From Sinohyriopsis cumingii (lineage: Eukaryota; Mollusca; Bivalvia; Unionida; Unionidae): DNA of 64,000 nt. How positions within the stretch are numbered: position 1 is the first letter of the stretch; the number at the start of each line of letters is the position of its first letter. Below, piece after piece: positions 31,962 to 43,200 of this stretch. The notes under the pieces are model-generated. The model made no database searches and had not been told where the DNA came from. It saw only the letters and a list, made by a program, of their open reading frames with translations. Made by a program: the position numbers and the translations under genes. Where the stretch lies: contig CM068824.1 in the NCBI GenBank assembly GCA_028554795.2, positions 158,236,289 through 158,300,288 on the forward strand, in the 5' to 3' direction.

Positions 31962-32883
31962 TTATATTTGATCGTCAAGCGTAAATAACTGAAATTCCGT
32001 TAGTTCCGGGTACGGGATTTCTGTGGTATTAACATAAATTCGGAAATATAAATATTTTGTTGTGTTTAATGGTGAAATTTTAAAATATTGCGACACTGAA
32101 TATATAAGTATTTGTAGTACTGTACAGCGTAGTCCAGTTTGTATTATCATTTGATCCTTCCAAAAGCCAGCTATATATTCGGCCAATATATGAGTTTAAC
32201 CGTCCACCTAACTGAAATTGCCACACTGCAAAGGCATTTTATTTTTAACCAAAAGTTTGATGTTTCTCCATTAGTTGTCCACTCCGGTCCTCCCGATATT
32301 TGGCTCGTAAACGAAAAAGCGAAACGGTGATAATTTCCAGGGTACAGCGATGATGCAGTTGCTTCAAATCCTAATCTGTTATTTACTGAGTTAATAAGTG
32401 GTGGAACAAACCCAACCTTATTTTTTGTTCCACCGACAGCTATGGAGTCTACTTAAGCTTTATTAGCTAAATCTGCTGATGAAATATGAGTATACAACGA
32501 CGTTATTTTATTAACGCCCATATAAATTGTACTGGTTATTATTCCACTGGCTAGCGGTAGGTAAGTTGATCCAATTAACTGAACCACGTTTCGTAGTACT
32601 GACTTAGTGTCGTTGACGAATTTTTTATTTGCTAAATCCGCGTCTACCATTGGAGTGCATGATGATGTTACTTTATTACCGCCCATATTTAACGTGCCAG
32701 TCATTGTATCGCATCGCTCGACTTAACAAAATTGATTTTAGCAAATGTTACGTTGGTTAACCAATCATCGTTGACCAGCGTTGCATTATCAAGCTGAGGT
32801 TTATAAACTAACTTGCCGCCAATATGAATATAATTTGGCAAAATTATATCCTTCGAGTCTGGTGAGGGATAATTAGTTTTCAT
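31962..32883 (-). pseudogene. Fibre-like protein A of element 2, broken
   Basis: The first piece (32883-32701) starts MKTNYPSPDSKDIILPNYIH. It overlaps a second frame beginning MTGTLNMGGNKVTS with DADLANKKFVND, and a second divergent repeat (TIYMGVNKITS, then SADLANKA). These are phage-tail-fibre-like shaft repeats. Later pieces run to 31962 in changing frames and are beta-rich, as a receptor-binding head would be. Confidence 0.65.
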
Positions 32884-33049
32884 GTGATAAAATTATGAAT
32901 GATGGTGGGTGGGTTGTATACTGTGTATTGTATTTGTATCGGTTATATTCTGTATTGTATTTGTCTTTATTTCAAGTATGCGTTTTGTATTGTTTTAGGT
33001 TTACCTCGTACCATTTATAAATCCCACAATCAACGAGCTAGTGCTATTA

Positions 33050-33553
33050 TTTCAACCCGAAACGATAGATAGGTCACAAGCAGGAGGGGAGTTTAAAGAT
33101 AGCCTAGTTGCCTTTGCATTATTCGCCATCACTAGACTTCCCGTAATTGTGTCGCCACTTTTTTTAACGACTGAACCGTAGTCAGAGTTAGCTTGAGTAC
33201 AACTTGCTGCTTGACTTGTGTTAACATTTGCTAGTGGAAATTCTCTTCAAGACCAATATTTTATTATCAGACATATTAATGTTACCAGTAACTGGTCCAC
33301 CAGTCTTATCAAGTTTGTTATCATCAACAGCTTTTAACTGTTGAAAGTTTACAGCTTGAGTTTGATTAAAATGTGGTGGCGAATAAGCAGTTTCCAAATC
33401 AATTACTCGATTAACAGTCATTGATAGATTACCCGTCACTGAGTCGCCCGATTTGTTAAGATAATCTGATAAATCAATCTGATCCCCAGTTGTTATTGTT
33501 ACAGTACCTGATTCTGATCCTATTGTAGTTCCAAATTTCGTGTAGTAATTCAT
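33050..33553 (-). pseudogene. Fibre-like protein B of element 2, broken
   Basis: Starts at ATG 33551-33553 (MNYYTKFGTTIGSESG), preceded by TATAATATATGATTATAAA. It contains LNKSGDSVTGNLSM, LDKTGGPVTGNINMSDNKI and, after a frame change near 33230, VKKSGDTITGSLVM: three shaft repeats. A second tandem fibre gene suggests duplication or alternative receptor-binding proteins. Confidence 0.68.
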
Positions 33554-33599
33554 TTTATAATCATATATTATACAAAAATAAATGTCAGTATTAAACTTT

Positions 33600-34200
33600 G
33601 ATACTGAAAGATTAATCAAACATAAACACAACAATCAACTTGTCATTATCTTTTTGTTGGACCTATAGTTGGGAAAAACAAATTTGTTAATGAATTAGTT
33701 GTTAATAATTATAACTACGATAGAGTTTATATTTATACGATAAATCCACAACAGGACAAGTATGAGTTATTAACCGATTTTAATGAAAACTGTGTGACGG
33801 ACCTGGTGCAGGTGAGAACACCTTTCTTATTAGACAAACGGAAGAAATAGTTCCGGTAAACGAACTTGATTCGACAGAGCAAAAAGTAATTGTATTTGAT
33901 GATACCCCGCGAAACAACGACGAAATAAACAAAATTAAGTCATAATTTTTATTATCACGTAACAGAAAATGTAATGCGGTTTATCTTGCACATGATTCTA
34001 TAACGTTGACAGATTTATACGACGACATACCGGTTGCTTCATTTTATTTGCCGGACTATACAATGTTGATGTAAGAAATATTGCAAACGATCAATGTTGT
34101 GATGTTAGTAAAGATCAATTTATTGAATTATATCATAAATCTACCAAAGATAAATGCAACTTTTCTGTTTAATAAACTTGCACAAGATTCGACTAAAATG
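33600..34200 (+). pseudogene. Packaging ATPase of element 2, broken
   Basis: Several frames carry pieces of an A32-type ATPase. They include a degenerate Walker A region around 33655-33685 (Gly-Lys-Thr followed by NELVVNNYNYDRVYIYT), a Walker B-type VIVFDD near 33885-33902, and the sensor region SRNRKCNAVYLAHDS near 33957-34000. Divergent from the fibre genes, as ATPase genes often are in Polintons. Confidence 0.65.
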
Positions 34201-34289
34201 TTTTGTTGTTGTATCACAAAATATCTTTAACAAATTTTATGTTTAGTATGAAAATAACAATGGACTATATAGAAAAATAGAATTGATAA

Positions 34290-35272
34290 AAAAAAATTGT
34301 CGAGTCTCAATCAGCCCTCAAGAAGAAAGTAGAGGAAGCACGTCAATGACACGTGTTGCAGAAGAAGAAACTGCTAAACATTTTAAACCAGTAACTGAGG
34401 CAGTGCTTGGCAGACAACCTGAAATATCACCATTATCGGAGGAAGAGCTTAAAAAAAATTGAAAGAGAAAGGTTTACTGGGGCTTCTCAGTGAAGGTTCG
34501 AAAGAGGAAAACAGGAAAATTGCGTAGGCGCATGTAGCAAACATTGCTGATCCTGTAGCGAGACAATTTGAGTTCGATAGACTAATTAATAATCCATCTG
34601 AACTAGAAAAAAGATTAGCTGAAGCGTCAGCTGTTGAAACACGAAATTTAATAAGGGAATTATTAACAAAAACAGGGGAAACATCGGAAGAACAAAATAC
34701 ATTAGCAGAACCAAATGTAAAATTTACGGACACCGCAAATAATATATTTTTTTTAGAAAAAGGCAAGAGTAAAAATAGAAAAAAAGATGAATATAATGCG
34801 TCTTTAAATACAATTGGTATTACTGAAAAAGAACTTAATATTTTTAAATGGGATAAAGAAAAGTATTCTGATTTATCAGACAATCTTAGAGAAATTTATC
34901 ACAATGGAATTATTGCTGATGAAGAAATATAAACTTTTAGAGAAGAAATTGCAGAAAAAGAATTACTAGGTAAATTTAATGTTATAAGAGAATGGTTTAT
35001 TGCCCATGAAATAATAGACAGGATTAAGAGTAAAGCGGAATTCGGTAAAGGTTGGAACATTAGAGTATACGTTTTTGAATGGTATGATAAAAATCTATCA
35101 AAACATATACCAAAAGAGGAAGAAACAGGACTAGGAGTTCGATTATTTACCTCAAACACGGAAATGGTTGACCGACTAATGTTATTAGTATCATCAAAGG
35201 AAGCAGGAAATGTTAGTACTGAAATCGATAACGAAATTGTTGATATGATAGAGACTAATAACGTCAGGTGAA
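34290..35272 (+). pseudogene. Structural protein homologous to the first morphogenesis gene of element 1, broken
   Basis: The frame contains TAKHFKPVTEAVLGRQPEIS, close to EQLFKPVTTATEKAA and its downstream ALLGDP in element 1 (22898-23425), and then a long charged helical region. A further 400 bp is open with few stops (SNTEMVDRLMLLV near the end). The role is unknown. The position, directly after the ATPase and before the vertex-like gene, supports a structural assignment. Confidence 0.5.
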
Positions 35273-35309
35273 TATGAGATTTTATATATCAATCTCATCC
35301 ACGGATAAT

Positions 35310-35377
35310 GCGCCACGTATTATACCTCACGCATAATGCGTGGGGCATATAATTATGCCACACAATTGTGTGTGGAA
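35310..35377. repeat. Cluster of three consecutive palindromes
   Basis: CACGCATAATGCGTG, GGCATATAATTATGCC and the perfect CACACAATTGTGTG follow one another with little spacing, between two plus-strand genes. They could form a cluster of small hairpins acting as a terminator or a protein-binding site. Confidence 0.7.
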
Positions 35378-35391
35378 TAAAAGATTAAAAA

Positions 35392-36114
35392 ATGTTATCA
35401 ACCACATTACTACTCGACTCCTCACTCGCGAATAATAGCGCAAATATTTCTGTTAATTATAATCCAGCAACATAACTTAACCCTGGCTTACAGGATGAAA
35501 TTGGATTAATTTCTTCTACAGCATGGCATTCCATGTCAGATCTAAAAGCAAAGGTAAATGATTTTACTTTTGTCAAGGAGCATCCCCGCAAGTGACTATT
35601 AAAACTCCACATGGTGCGTATCAAGTTACAGATCTTAACAAAATAATCAAAGAGTTAATAACAAAGGCACACAGATCTGCTGTTGCCCACAATTTTGAGA
35701 TAACGCCAAATTATAACACACTACGAGCAAGAATTACGTTAAAAAATAACGTGTTAGTTAACTTTTCGATAGCAACAAGTATTGTGTCATTGCTAGATTT
35801 CAATAATCAACAATATGTATCACTCACATAACAAACAATATACTACGACGGAAATGCTGCTGTAACACAAGTTAACGAGATTTTGATTAATTACTCAATT
35901 GCATCAGGTTCTTATTCTGCGCGAGGTAGTCAAGACTAGACAATATAGTTTTTCGGCGGACATTCCACCAGGATCTCTAATGCAAGATACTCCACGTCAA
36001 GCAATTTATTATCCCGTTGAACTTGAAACGCATATATCAAGTATAACAATGAAACGTACAGACCAGTCGGGGCGGCAGCTTGATCTTAACAATGAAATAG
36101 TCACCTATTACTAA
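35392..36114 (+). pseudogene. Vertex/spike-like structural protein of element 2, broken
   Basis: Starts MLSTTLLLDSSLANNSANIS. It has QDEIGLISSTAWHSMSD, then TPHGAYQVTDLNKII, then PNYNTLRARITLKNNVLVNF, then LLDF, and in a later frame YSFSADIPPGSLMQDTPRQA and QSGRQLDLNNE. It carries in one gene both blocks that are separate in element 1 (17608-18060 and 10560-11468). At least two frame changes and several stops interrupt it. Confidence 0.7.
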
Positions 36115-36196
36115 CACCTACGCACCATATCATAGTTACCATAACTAAGTTAATGGAGCTAAAGCTGATTTTCTGATACAATATTTAATAAAACAA

Positions 36197-36545
36197 TGAA
36201 CAATACTTTATATCGAAGAAAAATTTATCGAAGAAAAATCGTAGGTGGATTGTTTGGAAATATACCAGGAATAGCAAAATAGAATAGCACCAAACGCTAT
36301 TGACGCATCAAAAGCTTTCGCTACAGACGCAGCGTCTGCTGCCTAAACAGCTGTCGGACAAAAGATCGCTAATAAAAAAAATTTAAAAAATACAAAGTGT
36401 TGGGCGTCGCGATATGCCGTCGCATAATGAGATAGTAAAACGTATTTCAGATATTGCTCCGGCGTCGGAAAATAAAAAGGCGATGATAGCAATAACAAAA
36501 GAAATTGTTATCGACGAAAGGAGAACAAATATTATGCACAGTTAA
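36197..36545 (+). pseudogene. pVI-like minor capsid protein of element 2, broken
   Basis: Starts MNNTLYRRKIYRRKIVGGLF, then GNIPGIAK, followed in other frames by an Ala-rich amphipathic stretch (DASKAFATDAAS) and a Lys/Ile-rich tail. It matches the pVI-like gene of element 1 in layout and in its place directly before the capsid gene. Confidence 0.55.
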
Positions 36546-36579
36546 GAAAACAAAAATGAACATTCTAACTTTCTAACGC

Positions 36580-37839
36580 AAAGTTATGTGTGAATAATAA
36601 AATAACAAGTGTCAGAAATTATTTCAGTTTGGATAAGGAATTAGATATTGATGATTCGACAGAGTTCGAGTTCATAGAATATCTTGACAAAAATTCAAAC
36701 GAACCAAATAAAACTGGTGTTAGATCGTTTAATACTCGTGATGAAGATGTATTTATATTGCCCCATAAGCCGATCTTAGATGTGCGAGGTCGAATATTAG
36801 ATGCAGCTGGTACTGATATTGCAGCTCACACTGAAATTACGCTTGTCAATAATGATTGGAGCTTGTTTAGAAGCGCACGATACCAGCTTGCTAATCAAAT
36901 AATCTTGATTCATTGCAACAAATATGATGTGGTTTAAAGATACTTCACTTGGAACTACTGTGTCAAATTAGTTTCGTACTGGAGCTGGTACTGCAGAAGA
37001 TAACAATAATTTAGATGCAAATCCCGCCAATAATGATGCAGCTGCAATAAGAAACACAGTAAGATGCTTCTGTTGAGCACAATCTTCCAATTTAGTCGTC
37101 ATTATAGCAAAGTATTTCGTGGACTAAAGCATACACTTAGTTTAGATCAAGCATAACAAAACGATTGTTTGGTTCGATCAGGTAGTGCCAACGCACAATT
37201 TCAGCTTACAAGACATGCTTTATGGATGCCGCGAGTTGTTCCATCAATGACCAAGACATTGGAAGTCAATGCAATTTTGGAAGCATATACAATAAAGATT
37301 TACTTCCAACAACAGACAATATATCAAACGGCTATTTCTAATGCATGCGACTAAACATGGCGTATTACAACAACGCCAAGCAAGTAATTGCCAAGACAAA
37401 TGTTTGTTGTGTTTCAGCTACAACATATACGCAATGATCAAGAGCAAAATAATGTAATATTTGATAATGTTGATGTTAGACGCATATTTGCTAGAATAAG
37501 TTCGAAACAGCATCCCAAACGTGCTATCGAGTGTAACTTTGCTGATGATGAAACAAAACACGTTAGACGTTATATGTATCTGATGGAAGCAATGCAAAAA
37601 TATCAGGACGCGGACAGTGGATCTCAAATATCTATCAAAGAATTTCGAGTACTTTACCCAATATTTCACTTAGACGTATCAAAACACTCCGAACGATTTA
37701 ATGGATCAGCTGCAGATATTTAGATAGCTGGACACATGGAATTGCACCAGCTGGTGGAACAAACGCATACGCTTTGGTTTGTAGCGAAAAGTTCTTGCCC
37801 ATTGATGCAGTTAATGGTAAAGTGACTATACAAATATAA
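36580..37839 (+). pseudogene. Double jelly-roll major capsid protein of element 2, broken
   Basis: Three main pieces: 36590-36937 (EFEFIEYLDKNS, ILDVRGRILDAAGTDIA, DWSLFRSARYQLANQ), 37169-37354 (FQLTRHALWMPRVVPSMTK) and 37388-37723 (FRVLYPIFHLDVSKHSERF). A further piece runs to 37839 (TNAYALVCSEKF). Landmarks align with the element 1 capsid gene. The reading frame changes between pieces. Confidence 0.82.
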
Positions 37840-37894
37840 TTTTATGTGCCCATTTATGTAGTCTGTAATGACAACAAAATACATTGTAAAATAA

Positions 37895-38290
37895 ATGTAC
37901 TTAACACAAGGACAAGTTACAAAATTAATGACATCAATCACAAAACAGCGTGCGGTTTCACTTAAAATAGGTCCACTACTTTACACCTCGTCAAAGTCAA
38001 TAGGTATATGAACAAAGTTAATGCTAACAAAACAACAACAAAAAAACAAATTTGATCGAGGAAAACCATTTGTATTAAATATATCAATGTCACAAGAAAA
38101 GCAATGGCCATCATGTTGACAGTTGATGGTGGATTTTTTGGACCAGCATTATCAGCTGTAGCAAAAGCTATTACAAAAAATATTACCAGCACTAGGTACG
38201 TTGGGAATAGCAGTAGCATCAGAGGCAATATCAGGAGCTAAGAATGCGGTGACCGGTGATGGTACAAAACAAATTTTGTGCCAGAAATAA
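37895..38290 (+). pseudogene. pX-like minor virion protein of element 2, broken
   Basis: Starts MYLTQGQVTKLMTSITKQRA, then a LMLTKQQQKNKFDRGKP block and a hydrophobic tail (VDGGFFGPALSAVAKAI, LGIAVASEAISGA) in changing frames. It matches the pX-like gene of element 1 (LTPGQAKKL, SLTKTQLNHFNKGK, GGIFPLLAA). Confidence 0.6.
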
Positions 38291-38305
38291 AATTGTATGG
38301 GGATA

Positions 38306-38508
38306 ATAAATAAAATGCCAAACTAAAAAAAAAAGACGAAAAAATAGACGAGCGCGAAGCACTTGACGAAATCGAGGACAAAAAGTCAAGGAAATCAAGA
38401 AAGAAAGGCTAATTTATCGCACCACTACTAGCAGGAATAACTGGCAGTCTGCTGCCTAATATATTGGGCGTAGGACGTGGAATGAGACTCCCTGGATCCA
38501 GAGGCTAG
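38306..38508 (+). pseudogene. Small charged protein with hydrophobic Gly-rich tail
   Basis: A short frame with stops. The first half is Lys/Asp/Glu-rich, the second is FIAPLLAGITGSLLPNILGV followed by GRGMRLPGSRG. The tail resembles those of pX-type minor virion proteins, so it may be a second such protein or part of one. Confidence 0.4.
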
Positions 38509-38519
38509 AAAGATGTAGT

Positions 38520-38815
38520 CCTTCCGTGTGCTCGTTAGATAATTTTGAAATAATTGATAAACTAAAAAAAAATAAAACACATTTCGTGGAGTTTATTCAA
38601 AAGATGAATTGTTCAATGTACCGGCTGCTGTGTTCTTGCGTAGTTAATATACCAAATTTTAATGACGGTCAGACACGCACTGGGTCGCAGTTTACAATGA
38701 CAACTACTTTTATTCATTTGGTCTTCCACCAAGTGATGTCATCAAGAAATATGTTAACAAATAATACCAAAAAAAATTATTCTTCAAATCAGATGCAACC
38801 CATTGGATCCGAAAG
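38520..38815 (+). pseudogene. Adenain-type cysteine protease of element 2, fragment
   Basis: SLDNFEIIDKLKKNK is followed in another frame by VYSKDELF and then THWVAVYNDNYFYSFGLPPSD. The His-Trp-Val-Ala and Phe-Gly-Leu-Pro-Pro motifs match the element 1 protease (GTHWVAY, YFDSYGLAPP). The Cys region is not recognisable. It lies between pX-like and phospholipase sequences. Confidence 0.72.
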
Positions 38816-39179
38816 ATTTCAGATAATTTTTTAAAGGTTTATTTTACAGTTTGACAGGCAACCTTCTATTGCCAATGATATGCTGTCAATTACTTTATTT
38901 GTGGTACATAATGATAATATATTGCGTAAATTGCAGAATGAAAACACTGAACGATGAGGAAGATATAATAAAACCTAGAAACAATATGACAATTGTTTAA
39001 AAGTATTTGTGTTGTTTGGGGTAAGAAAAGCGCATCCCTAAAGTCGAAGGCTGGCGGATGCCACGGAAAAGTGTTTTTGTAGAAGACTAAAATATAAAAT
39101 GAAAAAATCTAACTAGAATTGTGATAAAGATCTTTGTTTGGAGCAAAATAAAATCTTTGCTTATGTCAAGAGTTGTGGT
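38816..39179. other. Unassigned part of element 2
   Basis: About 360 bp with short plus-strand frames (for example ANDMLSITLFVVHNDNILR) broken by stops. I recognise no family in it. Confidence 0.4.
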
Positions 39180-39629
39180 CAAAGAGAAATAATTGGAGCT
39201 GGTATTGAAGTACATAAATTAATCGGTAAATTGCCAAAACCAAATCGTGGTTGAACATTTCCAGGACTTCAGTACACCGGTCCGTATAATTCGCTTGATC
39301 AACAACCTGATGAAAATGATAATCGTTTTCATGAACGAGAACCTTAAAATTTTATTCATTCAATGGCAATGCAACATGATATCTGTTACAGCCACCTGGA
39401 GAGTTATTGTGTTAACGTCGAGGACGGCAAAATTAAGCATAATTGTGATAAAATAATGTTAAAAGAACTTCATTATATGAAACCGACAAATCTTCGAGAA
39501 CGATTTGACAAAAAACTTGTTCAGGGACTAATTGGAATAAAATATAAATGTGGACTCGGAAAGGATTTAGAGTTACTTGCGACTGAACTACATCGACCTA
39601 AAAACGGTTTCTGCGACGCAAGGTCGTAG
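39180..39629 (+). pseudogene. Phospholipase A2-like protein of element 2, broken
   Basis: One frame has HKLIGKLPKPN, then FPGLQYTGPYNSLDQQP, the calcium-loop motif (YxGP.N.LD). Another (39363-39629) has MAMQHDICYSH, the catalytic His-Asp motif with the following Tyr. These define the parvovirus-VP1u/adintovirus type of phospholipase A2. It sits just before the integrase in both elements. Confidence 0.72.
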
Positions 39630-39631
39630 CA

Positions 39632-40230
39632 AATGCAGTTGATGGTATTTGGGCGATATATTTAGTTGATCTGTCAAATCTCCCCGAATTTAATGTTGGC
39701 GGTGATGGTGCTCCAAAGAAATATTTCTTTAATGCTATTGATGTTTTTAGCAAATATGCTTTTAGTGTGCCTCTTCAAGATAAAACGAACATTGATAACT
39801 GATCGCTAAAACAAATTATTGTTAAATATGGGAGAAAACCTGATAAAATTTGGACTGATCATAGAGCAGAGATTTTTAAAAACAAATTTGAACAATTCTT
39901 GGATAAAAATAACATTAAAAAGTATGTTAAAATAAATGAAGGAAAAAGTTTTATCGTCGAACGATTTAATCGTACATTAAACATGAAAATCCATACACAT
40001 ATGACAGCTAAAAGTAAAAATAGATATAGTGATGATCTTCAGCAAAATGTTGATGAATACAAAATATAAAACCGTTTCATTATCACCAAACGACGCAATT
40101 AAAATATGTATAGAAGACATAAATTTAAGGTTAGAAATCGAGTTTGAATTTCTCTAACAAAACAAGTGATTGAAAAAGGATTTCTTCGAAATTGGTCTGA
40201 AGAAGGGTTTGCGATTCGCCACTTAAAATA
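39632..40230 (+). pseudogene. Classical Polinton integrase, broken
   Basis: The frame contains DGIWAIYLVDLSNLPEFN, KYFFNAIDVFSKYAFSVPL, then YGRKPDKIWTDHRAEIF, then SFIVERFNRTLNMKIHTHM. This is the rve core of the standard Polinton integrase. The second Asp (WTDH) and the Glu (IVERFN) are present, but the first catalytic Asp appears to be Tyr (AIYLVDL where IDL is usual). Stops occur at about 39800 and 40069. Confidence 0.82.
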
Positions 40231-40259
40231 GCTACCACTTTTGAGGGATACGAAAACAG

Positions 40260-43200
40260 TTATAGATTTGATAAACAAATCGTTCTAACAAATTTTAATT
40301 CGACAAATCTTTTTCTTTTTTGAGAACCAATTGTAAAACATGAACTTGAAAAACATATCGCAATACAAATTATAGTACAGTACCACGTTTTATTCACAAA
40401 ACCAAATTTTTTGAGAATGACGCAAACGATGAAACCGTTGGTGACTAAATCGCTGAACCGTTTATTACATCAAAGTCTAGACGAATTTTACTATGAACTA
40501 ATCTTTCATTGCTCGCTAATGTAATTCATCAACTAAATAAAACAAAATAGAAGATTATACTGTATCAGGTTCGGGTTGGAAGTTTGAATTAATATGAGAC
40601 ATTCTATTTCACACTGAAATCTAATGTGTTACATGGTAGTTATTATATCTATCTACCATAAAAAAATTAAAAAATGCTGCATCAACGTCAAACATCTTGA
40701 TAATTATTTTCAATGGGCTATTCCTTCAGCAATTTTTCCAGCAGAAACAAATACTGATCGTGTTGAAAAATATCTAAGTTACATTACAAGATTAAATATT
40801 ACCTGTATAAGATTTCCCGTTGCAGCAAATCAAATACCAAAATTCGAAAAGTAAAATAATATTTCTATTAACGTATTTGGTCTTGATGAGCATTAAAACG
40901 TTTATCGAAACGTACTTCTAAAAAAGCATCACAATCAACAATACAGTTACTGTTTAATAATAATCATGGTGTAAATCAAAAATTTTAAAGGACTTGTTGG
41001 TCGACGATATAATAAAGATAAAAACAAAAAAATATTTTTGTTATCGTTGTTTAAATGGTTGCGCTGATAATGAAACATTACAAAAGCACTTAAAATATTG
41101 TTTGGAAGTACAACGAATAACAATGCCAATCAAAGAAGAAACAATTCATCGGTTTAAAAGTAATAATCATAAAGTAAAAATTCATTTTTTTCTTTACGCC
41201 TATTTCGAGTGCATACTTCAACGTGTACCTACTGTGGAAAATAATCTTACATGTCAAGTACAAGAAAAACTCAAAACCGTAATCCATGTGGAGTCGCATA
41301 TAAAGTAGTTTGTTGTGTTAATCCAAGCTTATCAAAGCCGATTAAAGTATATCGCAGGTCCGATAAAAACTCTCCAAGTCCATCTGTTTGGTTACTAAAG
41401 CAGTTTATTAGTGACGTTGATGATGTATTTAAACTATTAAAAATACAAAAAGATAAAGATTACAACTCAGCAAGAATCCGACTACAATCAAGCACAATTG
41501 TCATATGTGCAAAAAAGCTTTATCCACCAATCAGCTGACAAAACAGTTCGTGATCATTCTAATTTAACAGGACATTATCGTGGAGCCGCTCATGATAGCT
41601 GTAATTTAAAATTTCATGCTCCAAATTTTATTCCTCTCATTCTACATAATTTTCGTGGTTATGACAGTCATTCAATTGTTAAAGCTTTAGGTGACCCTGC
41701 AATAACATATTGTTTAAAACTTGATAACATTGTCAAGTGTATCCCAAATAATTTTGAAAAGTACATGTCAATTACATTTCATCGACAGCTTACAGTTTAT
41801 GGCAGCATCGTTAAATGAGCTGGTTAACAGCGCTTATAGCGCGGGTAGTGAGTTTAATAATTTAAAAGTTATTTAGACTTTGACACCCTCCACAAGGTCA
41901 AAGAGGGCGGTGTCTCGAAATCAAGTTTATTAGCAAAGAAAGTAATATTTCCGTACGAATATCTTGACGATTGGGGTAAATGAAACTTCTTTGCCAGACA
42001 AGAATAAAATGTATTCACAGTTAAAAAGTTAAAATATAACTGACAATGAACATGAATATGTTTTTATAAAAAATTGGAAACAATTTGATTGCAAAACAGT
42101 AGGTTATTATCATCATTTATACTTGAAAACCGAGGTATTATTATTATTACTTGCTGATGTTTTTGAGAGTTTTAGAGAGGTTAGCTATAACAATTATGGA
42201 CTAGACCCATGCTGGTATTATTCTGCGCCAGGACTATCGTGGAACGCCCTTCTAAAGTTTAGTGAAATAGAGTTGGAAATATTGACAGATGTTGATATGT
42301 TTAATTTTATTAAGAAAGGGATTCGTGGTTGTATTTGCGTAATAACAAAGAAATATTCTGAAGCAAATAACAAGTACAGGAAAGAATATAATTCAAATCT
42401 TCCATCCAACTATATTATAAACTCCGATCCAAATAATCTGTACGATTTCACAATGTTAGGACCAACGTCATTTGCTGGATCACGCCAGATCAATTTTATC
42501 TGAAACAGAAGGAAAACAAATACCATAAGACGTTTCATATTTTGTTGAAATGGATCTTGATTACCCTGCATTATTACACGATTAACATATCGATTACCCA
42601 TTTTGTGCCGAGTTAATGATAATCGATTATAGTTTATTATGTCAGGAACAACAAGCAATGGTATTAAGAAAGCAAAATTCCGCGAAAAATAAACTTGCAC
42701 CAAATTTGCTCAATAAGAGAAATTACGTTTTGCATTATAAAATTCTTAAACAATAGATGCTGGTCTTGTGTTGAGAAAATTTAATCGTGTGCTAAAATTT
42801 AATCAATCACCGTTGATGGGAGATTATGTTAATAGAACACTTCAACACAAGCTAAAGCAAAAACTGATTTTGAGAAAAATTTCTTTAAGCTAATGGATCA
42901 CTCAGTTTTTGACAAAATAATGGAAAATATTAAAAAAGCGGGTAAATATTGAACTAGTTAATGATATCAACCGCCGAAACAAACTTGTATCAGATGATAA
43001 TTTTTGTCAGCATGAAAATTTTTAATGAAAATCTTGTTGCGATACAGCAAAGAAAAACAAATTTGAAACGTAATAAGCTTATTTATGTTGGAGCTGCTGT
43101 GTTAGATTTATACAAGTGGCCCATGTATGATTTTCATTATAATTTTGTTAAAAATCAGTGGCCGTCAAGTAGATTATTACTTACTGATACCGACTCACTA

